Assembly (NCBI RefSeq): GCF_016860605.1
Contig: NZ_BNJR01000004.1
Location: 1 to 64,000 of the forward strand
Source: Lentilactobacillus fungorum
Lineage (GTDB): Bacteria; Bacillota; Bacilli; Lactobacillales; Lactobacillaceae
Direction: 5' to 3'
DNA length: 64,000 bases
Position numbers and translations under genes: made by a program. Below the pieces are notes generated by a model that saw only the letters and a list, made by a program, of their open reading frames with translations, did not search any database and was not told the origin of the DNA. This document shows positions 55,352 to 63,318 of this stretch, in pieces; position 1 is the stretch's first letter; every line of letters starts with the position of its first letter.

Positions 55352-56452
55352 TTAATTTTCAACATACCGCAGTTCTTTAGTTGTATGGGTGAATGATTCA
55401 CAGCCGGTTTCAGTGACATAAACACAATCCTCGATTCGAACACCGGCAACGTCTGGAATATAAATGCCCGGTTCAATTGAAAAACACATTCCGGGTTGAA
55501 GTTCCATCTGGTTTCCTTGCATGATAGATGGGAACTCGTGCTCGCTCATCCCCATCCCATGGCCCAGTCGATGAATGAAGTAATCGCCGTAGCCAGCTTT
55601 TTCGATGACGTCACGAGCCTTTTTGTCTAATTCTTCAGCGGTAATTCCTGGTTTTACGGCAGCTTGAGCAGTTAATTGCGCTTCGAGGCAGACTTGGTAG
55701 ATATCCATTGACTTGTCATCAGGTTTGCCGACCGCAATTGTTCTTGATGCGTCGCTAATGTATCCTTGCCAAACAGTCCCCAGATCAAATAGGACCAGCT
55801 GATTAGTTTGGATTTTTCGCTCACTAGTTGCGCCATGGGGTTCGGCAGCGTGTTTACCTGCTTGGACGAGGGAAGGAAAACTGAGTTCCATGATGCCATT
55901 TTGCATTAAAGCATATTGCAGCTCGGCAGCAACTTGATCCTCTGTTTTTCCGGCTTGAACAGCCTCGAATCCCTTTTGGAGGGCAAAATCGTCCCATTTG
56001 CCAGCAATCTTAAGCTTTTCAATTTCATCAGCCGATTTAATGAGGCGCATTTGTTCAATTAACGGCGTTAAGTTAGTATCAAAGTTACTTTCTGGCAGCT
56101 GTTGTTGGAGATTCTCGAGGCGTTCAACCGATAACTGAGATTTTTCAATTGCAAAGCGATCAATTGCGGTCTTTCGGGCCTTAATTTGATCAGCAATCAT
56201 TGCCCATGGGTTTTCGTGATCCAAGTAACCATATACCGGATTTGCCCAGCCAGTGTCTTTAATCGCCTCTACTTCGAGTGCTGGTCCAAACAAAAACGGT
56301 TCCTCATCTTTAAACACCACCAGCATTAAAACCCGTTCGGCTGGATCACTATAAAAAGTTGTTAAGTATTGAATCGTTTTGGGGTCACTGATTAAGGCGC
56401 CATCGCAATGCTGGCGGATTAACCAATTTTGAATTTCTTCGATTTTAGTCAT
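55352..56452 (-). CDS. pepQ: Xaa-Pro dipeptidase PepQ
   Basis: Cytosolic M24 metallopeptidase cleaving X-Pro dipeptides from casein or other peptides. The 366-residue protein has the creatinase-type N-domain and the five dinuclear-metal ligands at Asp223, Asp234, His298 (HRLGHGMGMSEHE), Glu327 (SIEPGIY) and Glu341. AGGAGTGG precedes the ATG. It is divergent from ccpA across a cre site, the classic lactobacillus arrangement. Confidence 0.96.
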   Translation of the reverse strand: MTKIEEIQNWLIRQHCDGALISDPKTIQYLTTFYSDPAERVLMLVVFKDEEPFLFGPALEVEAIKDTGWANPVYGYLDHENPWAMIADQIKARKTAIDRFAIEKSQLSVERLENLQQQLPESNFDTNLTPLIEQMRLIKSADEIEKLKIAGKWDDFALQKGFEAVQAGKTEDQVAAELQYALMQNGIMELSFPSLVQAGKHAAEPHGATSERKIQTNQLVLFDLGTVWQGYISDASRTIAVGKPDDKSMDIYQVCLEAQLTAQAAVKPGITAEELDKKARDVIEKAGYGDYFIHRLGHGMGMSEHEFPSIMQGNQMELQPGMCFSIEPGIYIPDVAGVRIEDCVYVTETGCESFTHTTKELRYVEN

Positions 56453-56553
56453 TTGGTTCCACTCCTTCGTAATTTATGTGTAGTATATCATATCTATTCG
56501 GCGTAAAAGACCGTTTTCACTTGAATTTTCACAAATGATAGTTTATGATTTAA

Positions 56554-56569
56554 TTGAAAACGTTTTCAA
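56554..56569. promoter_or_regulatory. cre site between pepQ and ccpA
   Basis: TTGAAAACGTTTTCAA is a perfect 16-bp palindrome matching the cre consensus WTGNNARCGNWWWCAW. It ends one base before the ccpA -35 and is about 100 nt upstream of pepQ. CcpA-HPr(Ser-P) binding here would regulate ccpA and possibly pepQ. Confidence 0.92.
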
Positions 56570-56570
56570 T

Positions 56571-56599
56571 TTGCCGTTAGCAATTTTATTTGGTATATT
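56571..56599 (+). promoter_or_regulatory. ccpA promoter
   Basis: TTGCCG (56571-56576), a 17-nt spacer and TATATT (56594-56599), immediately downstream of the cre. Confidence 0.55.
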
Positions 56600-56658
56600 G
56601 AATGGTGTTTTGAAAATCGATGAAAACAAATTATGACATGAAAGAAAGGGCTATCTTT

Positions 56659-57660
56659 ATGGATAAACAAACAATTACAATTTACGATGTTGCCAGAGAA
56701 GCCAGTGTTTCGATGGCAACTGTCTCTCGAGTCGTTAATGGCAATGCCAACGTTAAGCCGGCAACCAGGAAAAAAGTACTAGATGTTATCGAAAAGTTGG
56801 ATTATCGACCAAACGCTGTCGCTCGGGGCCTGGCCAGCAAAAAGACCACAACGGTTGGGGTAATTGTTCCCGATGTGACTAATATGTACTTTGCATCATT
56901 AGCCCGGGGCATTGATGATGTTGCGACGATGTATAAGTACAACATTATTTTAACGAATTCGGACTCAAATAGCGAAAAGGAGATCAAGGTTCTCAACACC
57001 TTGTTGTCTAAGCAAGTGGATGGCATTGTATTTATGGGCAATGAGATTACCGACAAGCTTAGAGAAGAATTTAAACGCACAAAGACACCGATTGTGTTGG
57101 CGGGTTCAGTTGACGATGAAGGGACTAACCCAAGCGTTAATATTGATTATGTCGCTGCCGTTCAAGAAGAAGTAAAGAACTTAATTGATCGTGGAAACAA
57201 GCGAGTGGCATTTGTATGTGGGCCGCTTGACCAAGCTATTAATGGCAAGTATCGACTTAAGGGCTATAAGCAGGCACTCAAGAGCGCTGGCATTCCTTAT
57301 GATGACAAGTTAGTGTTTGAAACGGATGATACTTATAAAACAGGCACGCTTTTGCAACCGGCTTTAATGGCGGTCAACGCAACAGCAGCAATGGTTACCG
57401 ATGATGAATTAGCGGCTGGTATCATGAACGGGATGTCCGATGCAGACGTGGCGGTTCCAGATAAGTTTGAAGTGATTACCAGCAATGATACAAAACTTAC
57501 TGAAATGGTTCGACCGAAGATGTCATCGATTACCCAACCGTTGTACGATATTGGTGCCGTTGCTATGCGTTTATTAACCAAGTTAATGAATAATGAGCCA
57601 GTTGACGAAAAGAACGTCTTACTGCCTTATGGATTGATGAAGCGTGAATCAACTAAGTAG
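56659..57660 (+). CDS. ccpA: Catabolite control protein A
   Basis: LacI-family master regulator of carbon catabolite control. The 333-residue protein has the helix-turn-helix ITIYDVAREASVSMATVSRVVNG (residues 5-27), then the periplasmic-binding-like core. GAAAGGG and the family N-terminus (MDKQTITIYDVA) fix the ATG at 56659; the frame opens at 56620. The cre just upstream indicates autoregulation. Confidence 0.97.
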   Translation: MDKQTITIYDVAREASVSMATVSRVVNGNANVKPATRKKVLDVIEKLDYRPNAVARGLASKKTTTVGVIVPDVTNMYFASLARGIDDVATMYKYNIILTNSDSNSEKEIKVLNTLLSKQVDGIVFMGNEITDKLREEFKRTKTPIVLAGSVDDEGTNPSVNIDYVAAVQEEVKNLIDRGNKRVAFVCGPLDQAINGKYRLKGYKQALKSAGIPYDDKLVFETDDTYKTGTLLQPALMAVNATAAMVTDDELAAGIMNGMSDADVAVPDKFEVITSNDTKLTEMVRPKMSSITQPLYDIGAVAMRLLTKLMNNEPVDEKNVLLPYGLMKRESTK

Positions 57661-57661
57661 T

Positions 57662-57690
57662 GTGATGTGAGTTTAGGCCGTACACATCAC
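57662..57690 (+). repeat. Inverted repeat after the ccpA stop
   Basis: GTGATGTG (57662-57669) and CACATCAC (57683-57690) are perfectly complementary with a 13-nt loop. There is no T-run, so it is not a classical terminator; GTGATGATGG follows nearby. Confidence 0.45.
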
Positions 57691-57744
57691 TGTCCAAGGT
57701 CCGTGATGATGGATTAGCTAACCAATTCAATTGGCTTTAACCGC

Positions 57745-57773
57745 TTGAAACAGGTTCGCGGATCTGGTAAGAT
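57745..57773 (+). promoter_or_regulatory. yebC promoter
   Basis: TTGAAA (57745-57750), a 17-nt spacer and TAAGAT (57768-57773), 49 nt before the gene. Confidence 0.55.
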
Positions 57774-57822
57774 ACTGATGTGTGTTTGTAACTAGTAATA
57801 AAATTAGAAAAGAGGAATTATT

Positions 57823-58557
57823 ATGTCAGGACATTCAAAATGGCATAACATTCAGGGGCGTAAGAACGCTCAGGATGCTAAACGTGGAAAGATTTTCCAA
57901 AAAATATCACGTGACTTGTATCAAGCCGCTAAAGCAGGTGATCCTGATCCAGAAAATAATCCTCAACTACGACTGGTAATGGAAAAAGCTCGAGCAGCTA
58001 ACATGCCTAAAGACAACGTTCAAAGAGCAATTGACAAAGCTTCCGGAGTCGGTGGCGCTAAGTTTGAAGAGATTACTTACGAGGGTTATGGTCCTGGTGG
58101 AACAGCTATTATGGTATCGGCGTTAACGGATAATAAAAATCGAACGGCTGCGGCTGTTAGGTCAGCGTTTACCCATCATGGTGGCTCATTGGGAGCTAAT
58201 GGATCGGTTTCTTATATGTTTGATCGCAAGGGTTACATTGTTGTGTTGCGGGATGGCCTTGACACCGATGAAGATACCATGCTAATGGATGCTCTGGATG
58301 CTGGGGCTGATGATATGAAGTCCAGTGACGATGAATTTGAAATCTTCACGGATCCCAAATCCCTTCCAGAAGTTAGAGATGCTTTACAGGAAAAAGGGTA
58401 TGACCTCGATACAGCTGAAGTTCGAATGTTCCCAGAGAACACAACGGAAGTGCCAGAGGATAAGATTTCTCAATATACTGGGTTAATTGACGAACTTGAA
58501 GATAATGATGATGTTCAAGACGTTTATGAAGCAGCAGTATTGCCGGAAAGTAACTAA
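57823..58557 (+). CDS. yebC: YebC/PmpR family protein
   Basis: Conserved cytoplasmic protein described as a transcriptional regulator and, for the related subfamily, as a translation factor relieving stalling at proline runs. The 244-residue protein starts [22 protein letters not shown], typical of the family, with [13 protein letters not shown] (about 87-99). It stands between ccpA and the comG operon, separated by a terminator. Confidence 0.95.
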   Translation: MSGHSKWHNIQGRKNAQDAKRGKIFQKISRDLYQAAKAGDPDPENNPQLRLVMEKARAANMPKDNVQRAIDKASGVGGAKFEEITYEGYGPGGTAIMVSALTDNKNRTAAAVRSAFTHHGGSLGANGSVSYMFDRKGYIVVLRDGLDTDEDTMLMDALDAGADDMKSSDDEFEIFTDPKSLPEVRDALQEKGYDLDTAEVRMFPENTTEVPEDKISQYTGLIDELEDNDDVQDVYEAAVLPESN

Positions 58558-58579
58558 TTAAATCGTATTAATTTAACTT

Positions 58580-58615
58580 AGGATGATCATTTTTTTGATC
58601 GTCCTTTTCTTTTTG
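58580..58615 (+). terminator. yebC terminator
   Basis: AGGATGATCA pairs with TGATCGTCCT across a T-rich loop and is followed by TTTCTTTTT. Confidence 0.82.
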
Positions 58616-58667
58616 TCCAAAAAATGGGATTTCACTGCCGTATTTAAAAATATGTGAGGTGAAATAA

Positions 58668-59639
58668 ATGGAAGTAAGTCAAGTGGTTGATGACCTTTTT
58701 AGAGCGGCCATTAAGCATCGAGCGAGTGATATCTATTTTTTACCCGCCGAAAACGGCTACCAAATTAAAATTAGAAATTATAACGGAATTACTTTATGGA
58801 CCCAAATGGATCATTTAAAGGCCCGGCGAATGATGAACTATTGTAAATATTTAGCTGATATGATCCTGAGTGAACAGCGGCGACCACAATTGGGGGCAAT
58901 GCAATGGCAGCTTGATGATGCCAAATTTGCTTTAAGGCTATCTTCGGTTGGCAATTTCAATGATCACGAATCACTGGTTATCCGAATAATCTATTCGCTT
59001 GAGCGAACTAGGGATCCCTTTTTTAATAAGGCGCCTATTCAATTAATTACGAAGATGACTCAAAAAAGGGGGTTGATTGTTTTTTCGGGGCCAACCGGAG
59101 CTGGAAAAACGACAACGATTTATCGATTGGTTAATGAATTAGCTGAGAATGAATTGGTGATGACAATTGAAGACCCAATTGAAATTGAGGAAGCAGCGTT
59201 TTTACAACTTCAGGTGAACCGTGAAGCTGGGATGGATTATTCTGATCTCATTAAGGTGGGGCTGAGACATCGACCAGATGTTTTTATTATTGGCGAGATT
59301 CGTGATCGACTGACGGCCCAAGCGGCGATCAATGCTGCGCTAAGTGGCCATTTAGTTTACACAACGGTTCATGCCCAAGATCCACTTGGCGTGATTAGGC
59401 GGCTAACCCATTTGGGTGTTAGCGACGAGTATTTAAATCAGGCGCTGACAGCCGTTGCCTATCAACGATTAATACCAACCGTTAGCGGCAACCCTAAAGC
59501 GCTATTGGTGGTTCACGAATTAGAAGCGTTAACGGCAAAGAACACTTATGATTGGGAGGAATGGCAACGTGAACTTAAACAGGCGAGGACAAAGGGGGTG
59601 GTTTCAGATGAAACGGTTAAAAAGTTCTGGGAAGGTTAG
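58668..59639 (+). CDS. comGA: Competence ATPase ComGA
   Basis: Secretion/traffic ATPase that powers the competence pseudopilus. The 323-residue protein lacks the N-terminal extension of GspE but has Walker A GPTGAGKTT (about 140-148), the Asp box and Walker B region FIIGEIRDR (about 206-214), and HAQDPLGVIRRL. The ribosome binding site is GAGGTGA. Only 52 nt separate it from the yebC terminator, without a clear sigma-A promoter. Confidence 0.95.
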   Translation: MEVSQVVDDLFRAAIKHRASDIYFLPAENGYQIKIRNYNGITLWTQMDHLKARRMMNYCKYLADMILSEQRRPQLGAMQWQLDDAKFALRLSSVGNFNDHESLVIRIIYSLERTRDPFFNKAPIQLITKMTQKRGLIVFSGPTGAGKTTTIYRLVNELAENELVMTIEDPIEIEEAAFLQLQVNREAGMDYSDLIKVGLRHRPDVFIIGEIRDRLTAQAAINAALSGHLVYTTVHAQDPLGVIRRLTHLGVSDEYLNQALTAVAYQRLIPTVSGNPKALLVVHELEALTAKNTYDWEEWQRELKQARTKGVVSDETVKKFWEG

Positions 59640-60627
59640 CAAGTGGTCGACGGCTATGCAAGCTGAATTTTTTGATTCGCTTGCCAATCTTTTAAAAATC
59701 GGTTTTTCATTAATTCAGGCGCTGAACTTTATTTCGGATACAGATCAGCATTTAAGTCTTGGTGTTACGCGGATAAAAGAGCAACTTTCCACTGGAAATG
59801 ATTTTTCAAAGAGCGTTCAGGATCTGATCGCACCGCAAGCCTATCAACAACTCGTAATCGCCGAAAAACATGGTCAACTCAGTGATGTTCTCGAAGAACT
59901 TGCCAGGTTTAACCGGCTAAAAATGAAGCAATTAAAGAAAATTCAGTCGATCTTGGTGTATCCGCTGTTTCTTTGCATCCTCTTGTTGATCTTAATTGGG
60001 CTTATTCATCTCTATGTATTCCCACAAATTGCGCAATTAATGCCAAGTATCAACCCGAATCCTCCTCATCACGTCATCAGAATAATTAACTATTTAATTG
60101 TAATCGTTGTGGGAACCTTTACCGGGTTGCTGGTTTACTGGCGACGCCAACCGGTATTAAAGCAAGTGGCATGGTTAATACGTGTCCCGTTGTTTGGTAA
60201 GTTGTATCAAAAATATATTGCTTATTATTTGGCCAGCAACTTAGCAACCCTTCTGAAAAATGGGTTAAGTGTCAAAGAGATTTACATGACACTTTGTAGA
60301 TTCAATTCTGGTTCACTGCTATTTGAATTAGGTCAGCAATTGAACATAGCAATTGTGAAAGGTGACTCAATTAAACAGGCTATCAGACGGCATGGCTTTA
60401 TTCCCAAAGAGATAATCAAATTCATGAGTTCTGGTAATACGGTCCCTGAAATGGCCAATTCCATGATTGCCTATTCGCAATTGATGTTTGACGACATGAT
60501 TTTAACCACTAATAAAATGATTGGATTGATCCAGCCCGCCATGTTTTTAGTAATTGGTATCACGATTGTCGCGACCTATTTTCAGTTGTTGATACCAATT
60601 TATGATTCAGTGAAGGGGATGTATTGA
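59608..60627 (+). CDS. comGB: Competence membrane protein ComGB
   Basis: Type II secretion F-domain membrane platform for pseudopilus assembly. The 339-residue protein has two T2SF domains and three transmembrane helices (about 115-137, 160-180 and 310-332). GGGGGTGG sets the ATG at 59608; the open frame starts at 59548. It overlaps comGA by 32 nt. Confidence 0.92.
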   Translation: MKRLKSSGKVSKWSTAMQAEFFDSLANLLKIGFSLIQALNFISDTDQHLSLGVTRIKEQLSTGNDFSKSVQDLIAPQAYQQLVIAEKHGQLSDVLEELARFNRLKMKQLKKIQSILVYPLFLCILLLILIGLIHLYVFPQIAQLMPSINPNPPHHVIRIINYLIVIVVGTFTGLLVYWRRQPVLKQVAWLIRVPLFGKLYQKYIAYYLASNLATLLKNGLSVKEIYMTLCRFNSGSLLFELGQQLNIAIVKGDSIKQAIRRHGFIPKEIIKFMSSGNTVPEMANSMIAYSQLMFDDMILTTNKMIGLIQPAMFLVIGITIVATYFQLLIPIYDSVKGMY

Positions 60628-60628
60628 A

Positions 60629-60943
60629 ATGAAGAAGAAAATTCGTCGCACCAAGCCGGCCTTTACATTAATAGAGATGACGATCGTTCTATTTATTATT
60701 TCTCTATTAATTTTGATTATTATTCCGAACTTATCTAACCAACGTAAACATGCTCAATCGGTCCACAGTTCAGCGATGAACTCGGTGATTCAAGCACAAG
60801 TTGATGCCTATACGAGCCAGCACCCTAATGTTAAGTCGGTCGGGTTTGAAGACTTAACTAAGGAAGGCTATTTAACCAAAAAACAAACCAAACAGGCAAA
60901 AGATGAAGGGTTAAAGATTACTAACAATGAAGTTACTAAATAA
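60629..60943 (+). CDS. comGC: Major competence pseudopilin ComGC
   Basis: Major pseudopilin of the DNA-uptake machine. The 104-residue preprotein has a basic leader and the class III signal A-FTLIEMTIVLFIIS with Glu at +5 of the mature protein; the residue before the cleavage site is Ala rather than the usual Gly. The start is 1 nt after the comGB stop. It needs the prepilin peptidase ComC, not in this window. Confidence 0.93.
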   Translation: MKKKIRRTKPAFTLIEMTIVLFIISLLILIIIPNLSNQRKHAQSVHSSAMNSVIQAQVDAYTSQHPNVKSVGFEDLTKEGYLTKKQTKQAKDEGLKITNNEVTK

Positions 60944-61364
60944 ATCAGCGTTTACGTTGATTGAATTAATTGTATATCTGGGAATCATCGTGAGTGTCTT
61001 ACTGCTGAACTTGATTTTGATTAAAGTGGTTAAATTAAATAATCCAGCTGAAACTATTTTTTGGGAATCAGTTGATAGCGCTTGGAATGAAATGACTATT
61101 ACATCTCAAATTTATCATACCGGCTATCAAGTTCAGTTTTGGCAGAATCGGTTGATTTTTATTCCCAGCGACAAACGACTTAAGCGTAAAATAATTTCTT
61201 ATCCAACTGATTTACAAATTGTCCAGTTTGTGTCGTTTAAGGTTTCAGATGATGGCTTCGTTGCCCCAAGAACCGTTCACTGGTATTCCAAGGATGGCCG
61301 GGAAAAATATCAACAAAAAATTCAATTAGGATGGAGTGGTTATCGTCTTAAAAAAACAAACTAA
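60927..61364 (+). CDS. comGD: Competence pseudopilin ComGD
   Basis: Minor pseudopilin. The 145-residue protein begins MKLLNKS-A-FTLIELIVYLG with the same Ala at the cleavage site and Glu at +5, a hydrophobic helix (about 9-30) and an extracellular C-domain. It overlaps comGC by 17 nt. Confidence 0.88.
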   Translation: MKLLNKSAFTLIELIVYLGIIVSVLLLNLILIKVVKLNNPAETIFWESVDSAWNEMTITSQIYHTGYQVQFWQNRLIFIPSDKRLKRKIISYPTDLQIVQFVSFKVSDDGFVAPRTVHWYSKDGREKYQQKIQLGWSGYRLKKTN

Positions 61365-61527
61365 GAGGGGCTTTACAGCAATCGATTCCCTGATTGGTCT
61401 AACAATCATCTCAATTTTTAGCCTTTTTTATATTTACGTAACGGCACAAATGGATCGCACAATTGATCAGTCTCAGCGAACAATGATTGTAGAACGGCAA
61501 AAGTATGAAAAAACGATTCAGCGATAG
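61336..61527 (+). CDS. comGE: Competence pseudopilin ComGE
   Basis: Minor pseudopilin of only 63 residues. It starts with GTG behind AGGATGGA and has the cleavage motif RG-FTAIDSLIGL, with Asp in place of the conserved Glu at +5, then one hydrophobic helix. It overlaps comGD by 29 nt. Identified by place in the operon and signal, not by overall similarity. Confidence 0.8.
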   Translation: MVIVLKKQTKRGFTAIDSLIGLTIISIFSLFYIYVTAQMDRTIDQSQRTMIVERQKYEKTIQR

Positions 61528-61951
61528 TCTCTTTGGAGCTAAGAAGGGCTATTTATTAGTTGAGAGCTTGATCAGTTTACTGGTCTGTTTGTTAGCAATC
61601 TGGACCGTCGTCGTGATGGTGACTTATATAAGTCACGTTAAAAGTAGACAGACGATCAATTTTTATGCTTTTATTCAGTTGGTTGAATCAGATAAATATC
61701 AGTTCGAAATTAAGAATGTTAATGCCATAGATGTTAAATTGTATAGCCCCATAACTAAGAAGAATTACCATTTACAACAATACGACGATATGTTGCGGAT
61801 CACCGGTATTAAACTAGGGCATGTACGTATTTTAACGCAAGTCAAAAAAGTACATTGGGCTAAAGATAAGGAGTGTTTAAGGACAGTTGTTACGTTTAAA
61901 AACGGCCAAAAATGTACGGCCTATTCAAAGTTGGCGACCAAGGAAAAATAA
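61505..61951 (+). CDS. comGF: Competence pseudopilin ComGF
   Basis: Minor pseudopilin. 148 residues with KKG-YLLVESLISLL (Gly cleavage, Glu at +5), one transmembrane helix (about 16-40) and the ComGF extracellular region. It overlaps comGE by 23 nt. Confidence 0.85.
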   Translation: MKKRFSDSLFGAKKGYLLVESLISLLVCLLAIWTVVVMVTYISHVKSRQTINFYAFIQLVESDKYQFEIKNVNAIDVKLYSPITKKNYHLQQYDDMLRITGIKLGHVRILTQVKKVHWAKDKECLRTVVTFKNGQKCTAYSKLATKEK

Positions 61952-62159
61952 AAACGGATCGTTAACGGTCGTGGCGGTTATCTTTTCAGGCATTTTACTG
62001 ACTTGCTTAATTTTTCAATGCCTATCATATACGCAAGAAGTTTCAGCAATCAATGAGATGACCAATCATTTTCGAAGCCAGCGGATCCATGACCAGCAGC
62101 ACTTTGATCAGCAGTATTCAATAACTGGTAAAGTTGAAAAGCGCCCTCACCATCATTAA
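61887..62159 (+). CDS. comGG: Probable ComGG
   Basis: Last gene of the operon. The 90-residue frame starts with TTG behind AAGGA and overlaps comGF by 65 nt. A hydrophobic helix follows NG-SLTVVAVIFSGILLT; there is no Glu at +5, as is common in ComGG. The C-terminus is His-rich (RPHHH). The true start could be further downstream, but no ATG is available before the helix. Confidence 0.68.
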   Translation: MLRLKTAKNVRPIQSWRPRKNKNGSLTVVAVIFSGILLTCLIFQCLSYTQEVSAINEMTNHFRSQRIHDQQHFDQQYSITGKVEKRPHHH

Positions 62160-62223
62160 ATCAATCAGGTAAGTCTGAATGAAAGCCGGCAAGCCAACAT
62201 CTTTTGAATTTTTATAATCTCAC

Positions 62224-62253
62224 TTGAATTCTTAAAGCTGTTTCTGGTACTAT
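62224..62253 (+). promoter_or_regulatory. Promoter of the ytxK-ackA region
   Basis: TTGAAT (62224-62229), an 18-nt spacer and TACTAT (62248-62253). It would start transcription near 62260. Confidence 0.5.
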
Positions 62254-62292
62254 TTAATAGTGTTCAACTATTGTGAAAAGGAGTTGAGATTT

Positions 62293-63294
62293 CTGACAGA
62301 GAAACAAGTCGAACGTTTCTTTGATATCTTGAATCAATCTAGTGAGCTTATTCAAAAAGAAAGGGATCAATCCTATTTAGACTCATTAATTGAAACGTTG
62401 ACGGCTGTTCAAGATCAAGATACTTCAGATCTTGACTTAACGGCTGACAGTATGAAGAAGTTAGGTCGCATTTATTCGGAATTTAACAGAGATGATTATG
62501 ATTCGGAAACCTTACGCAAAGGAATTCAGTTAGCAATTTTGAAAGCTATTAAGGTTGATGATATTCAAGCTAATTATCAAATTACTCCTGACACAATTGC
62601 TAATGTTATCGGCTATATAATTTCTGGGATATTCCGGGGAACAGATAGCATTAGCTTACTCGATCCCGCAATGGGAACCGGTAATTTGTTAACCGCACTG
62701 TATAACCAACTGAGCAATACATTAGCACTGACTCCAACGGTTTCTGGCGTTGAAAATGATGATGCAATGTTTGAATTGGCTGCAGATTCATTTGAAATTC
62801 AGCACATTCGAGCCGAACTTTTCCATGAAGATGCCATCCAAAATGTTTTGGCACCGATGGTTGATGTTGCAGTGAGTGATTTGCCAATTGGGTATTATCC
62901 AATTGATGAAAATGCTAAGGGATTCGCCACCCATTCTGAAAAAGGACATTCCTATGTTCACCATTTGTTGATTGAATTTGCAATGAATCACGTTAAAAAA
63001 GACGGCTTTGGTATATTTTTAGTTCCTAGTCAACTTTTCCAAACGGACGAGGCTAAGCAATTATTAAAGTGGATGCAAGGGAAAATTTACTTACAGGGGC
63101 TTTTAAATCTACCAAGTGAATTATTTTCAAATGCCGCCGCCCAAAAAGCCATTTTGATCTTGCAAAATGAGGGTGGGCACGCTAAACAAGCTGATCCAGT
63201 CATGCTGGGAGAGTTCCCATCGTTTAAAGATCAAAAGGCGTTTGCAAAGTTTTTGACCGAAATTGATGCTTGGGAAGAAAAAGATCTTAAATAA
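62293..63294 (+). CDS. ytxK: Class I SAM-dependent methyltransferase, YtxK type
   Basis: N6-adenine-methyltransferase-like protein downstream of comG and upstream of ackA, as in Bacillus. The SAM motif LLDPAMGTGNLLTALYN (about 123-139 from the first open codon) and SDLPIGYYP, in place of NPPY, define it; the target is unknown. The frame opens at 62260, next to the predicted transcription start. AAAAGGAG (62276-62283) has no ATG beyond it: TTG at 62284 touches it and CTG at 62293 lies 9 nt away. I chose CTG, which would give 333 residues; the start remains uncertain. Confidence 0.8.
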   Translation: MTEKQVERFFDILNQSSELIQKERDQSYLDSLIETLTAVQDQDTSDLDLTADSMKKLGRIYSEFNRDDYDSETLRKGIQLAILKAIKVDDIQANYQITPDTIANVIGYIISGIFRGTDSISLLDPAMGTGNLLTALYNQLSNTLALTPTVSGVENDDAMFELAADSFEIQHIRAELFHEDAIQNVLAPMVDVAVSDLPIGYYPIDENAKGFATHSEKGHSYVHHLLIEFAMNHVKKDGFGIFLVPSQLFQTDEAKQLLKWMQGKIYLQGLLNLPSELFSNAAAQKAILILQNEGGHAKQADPVMLGEFPSFKDQKAFAKFLTEIDAWEEKDLK

Positions 63295-63318
63295 AATTTA
63301 GAGGAGCAAATGATCGTT

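Noticed and set aside
57662-57690. Terminator for ccpA
   Set aside because: The stem is good, but no T-run follows; kept only as an inverted repeat.
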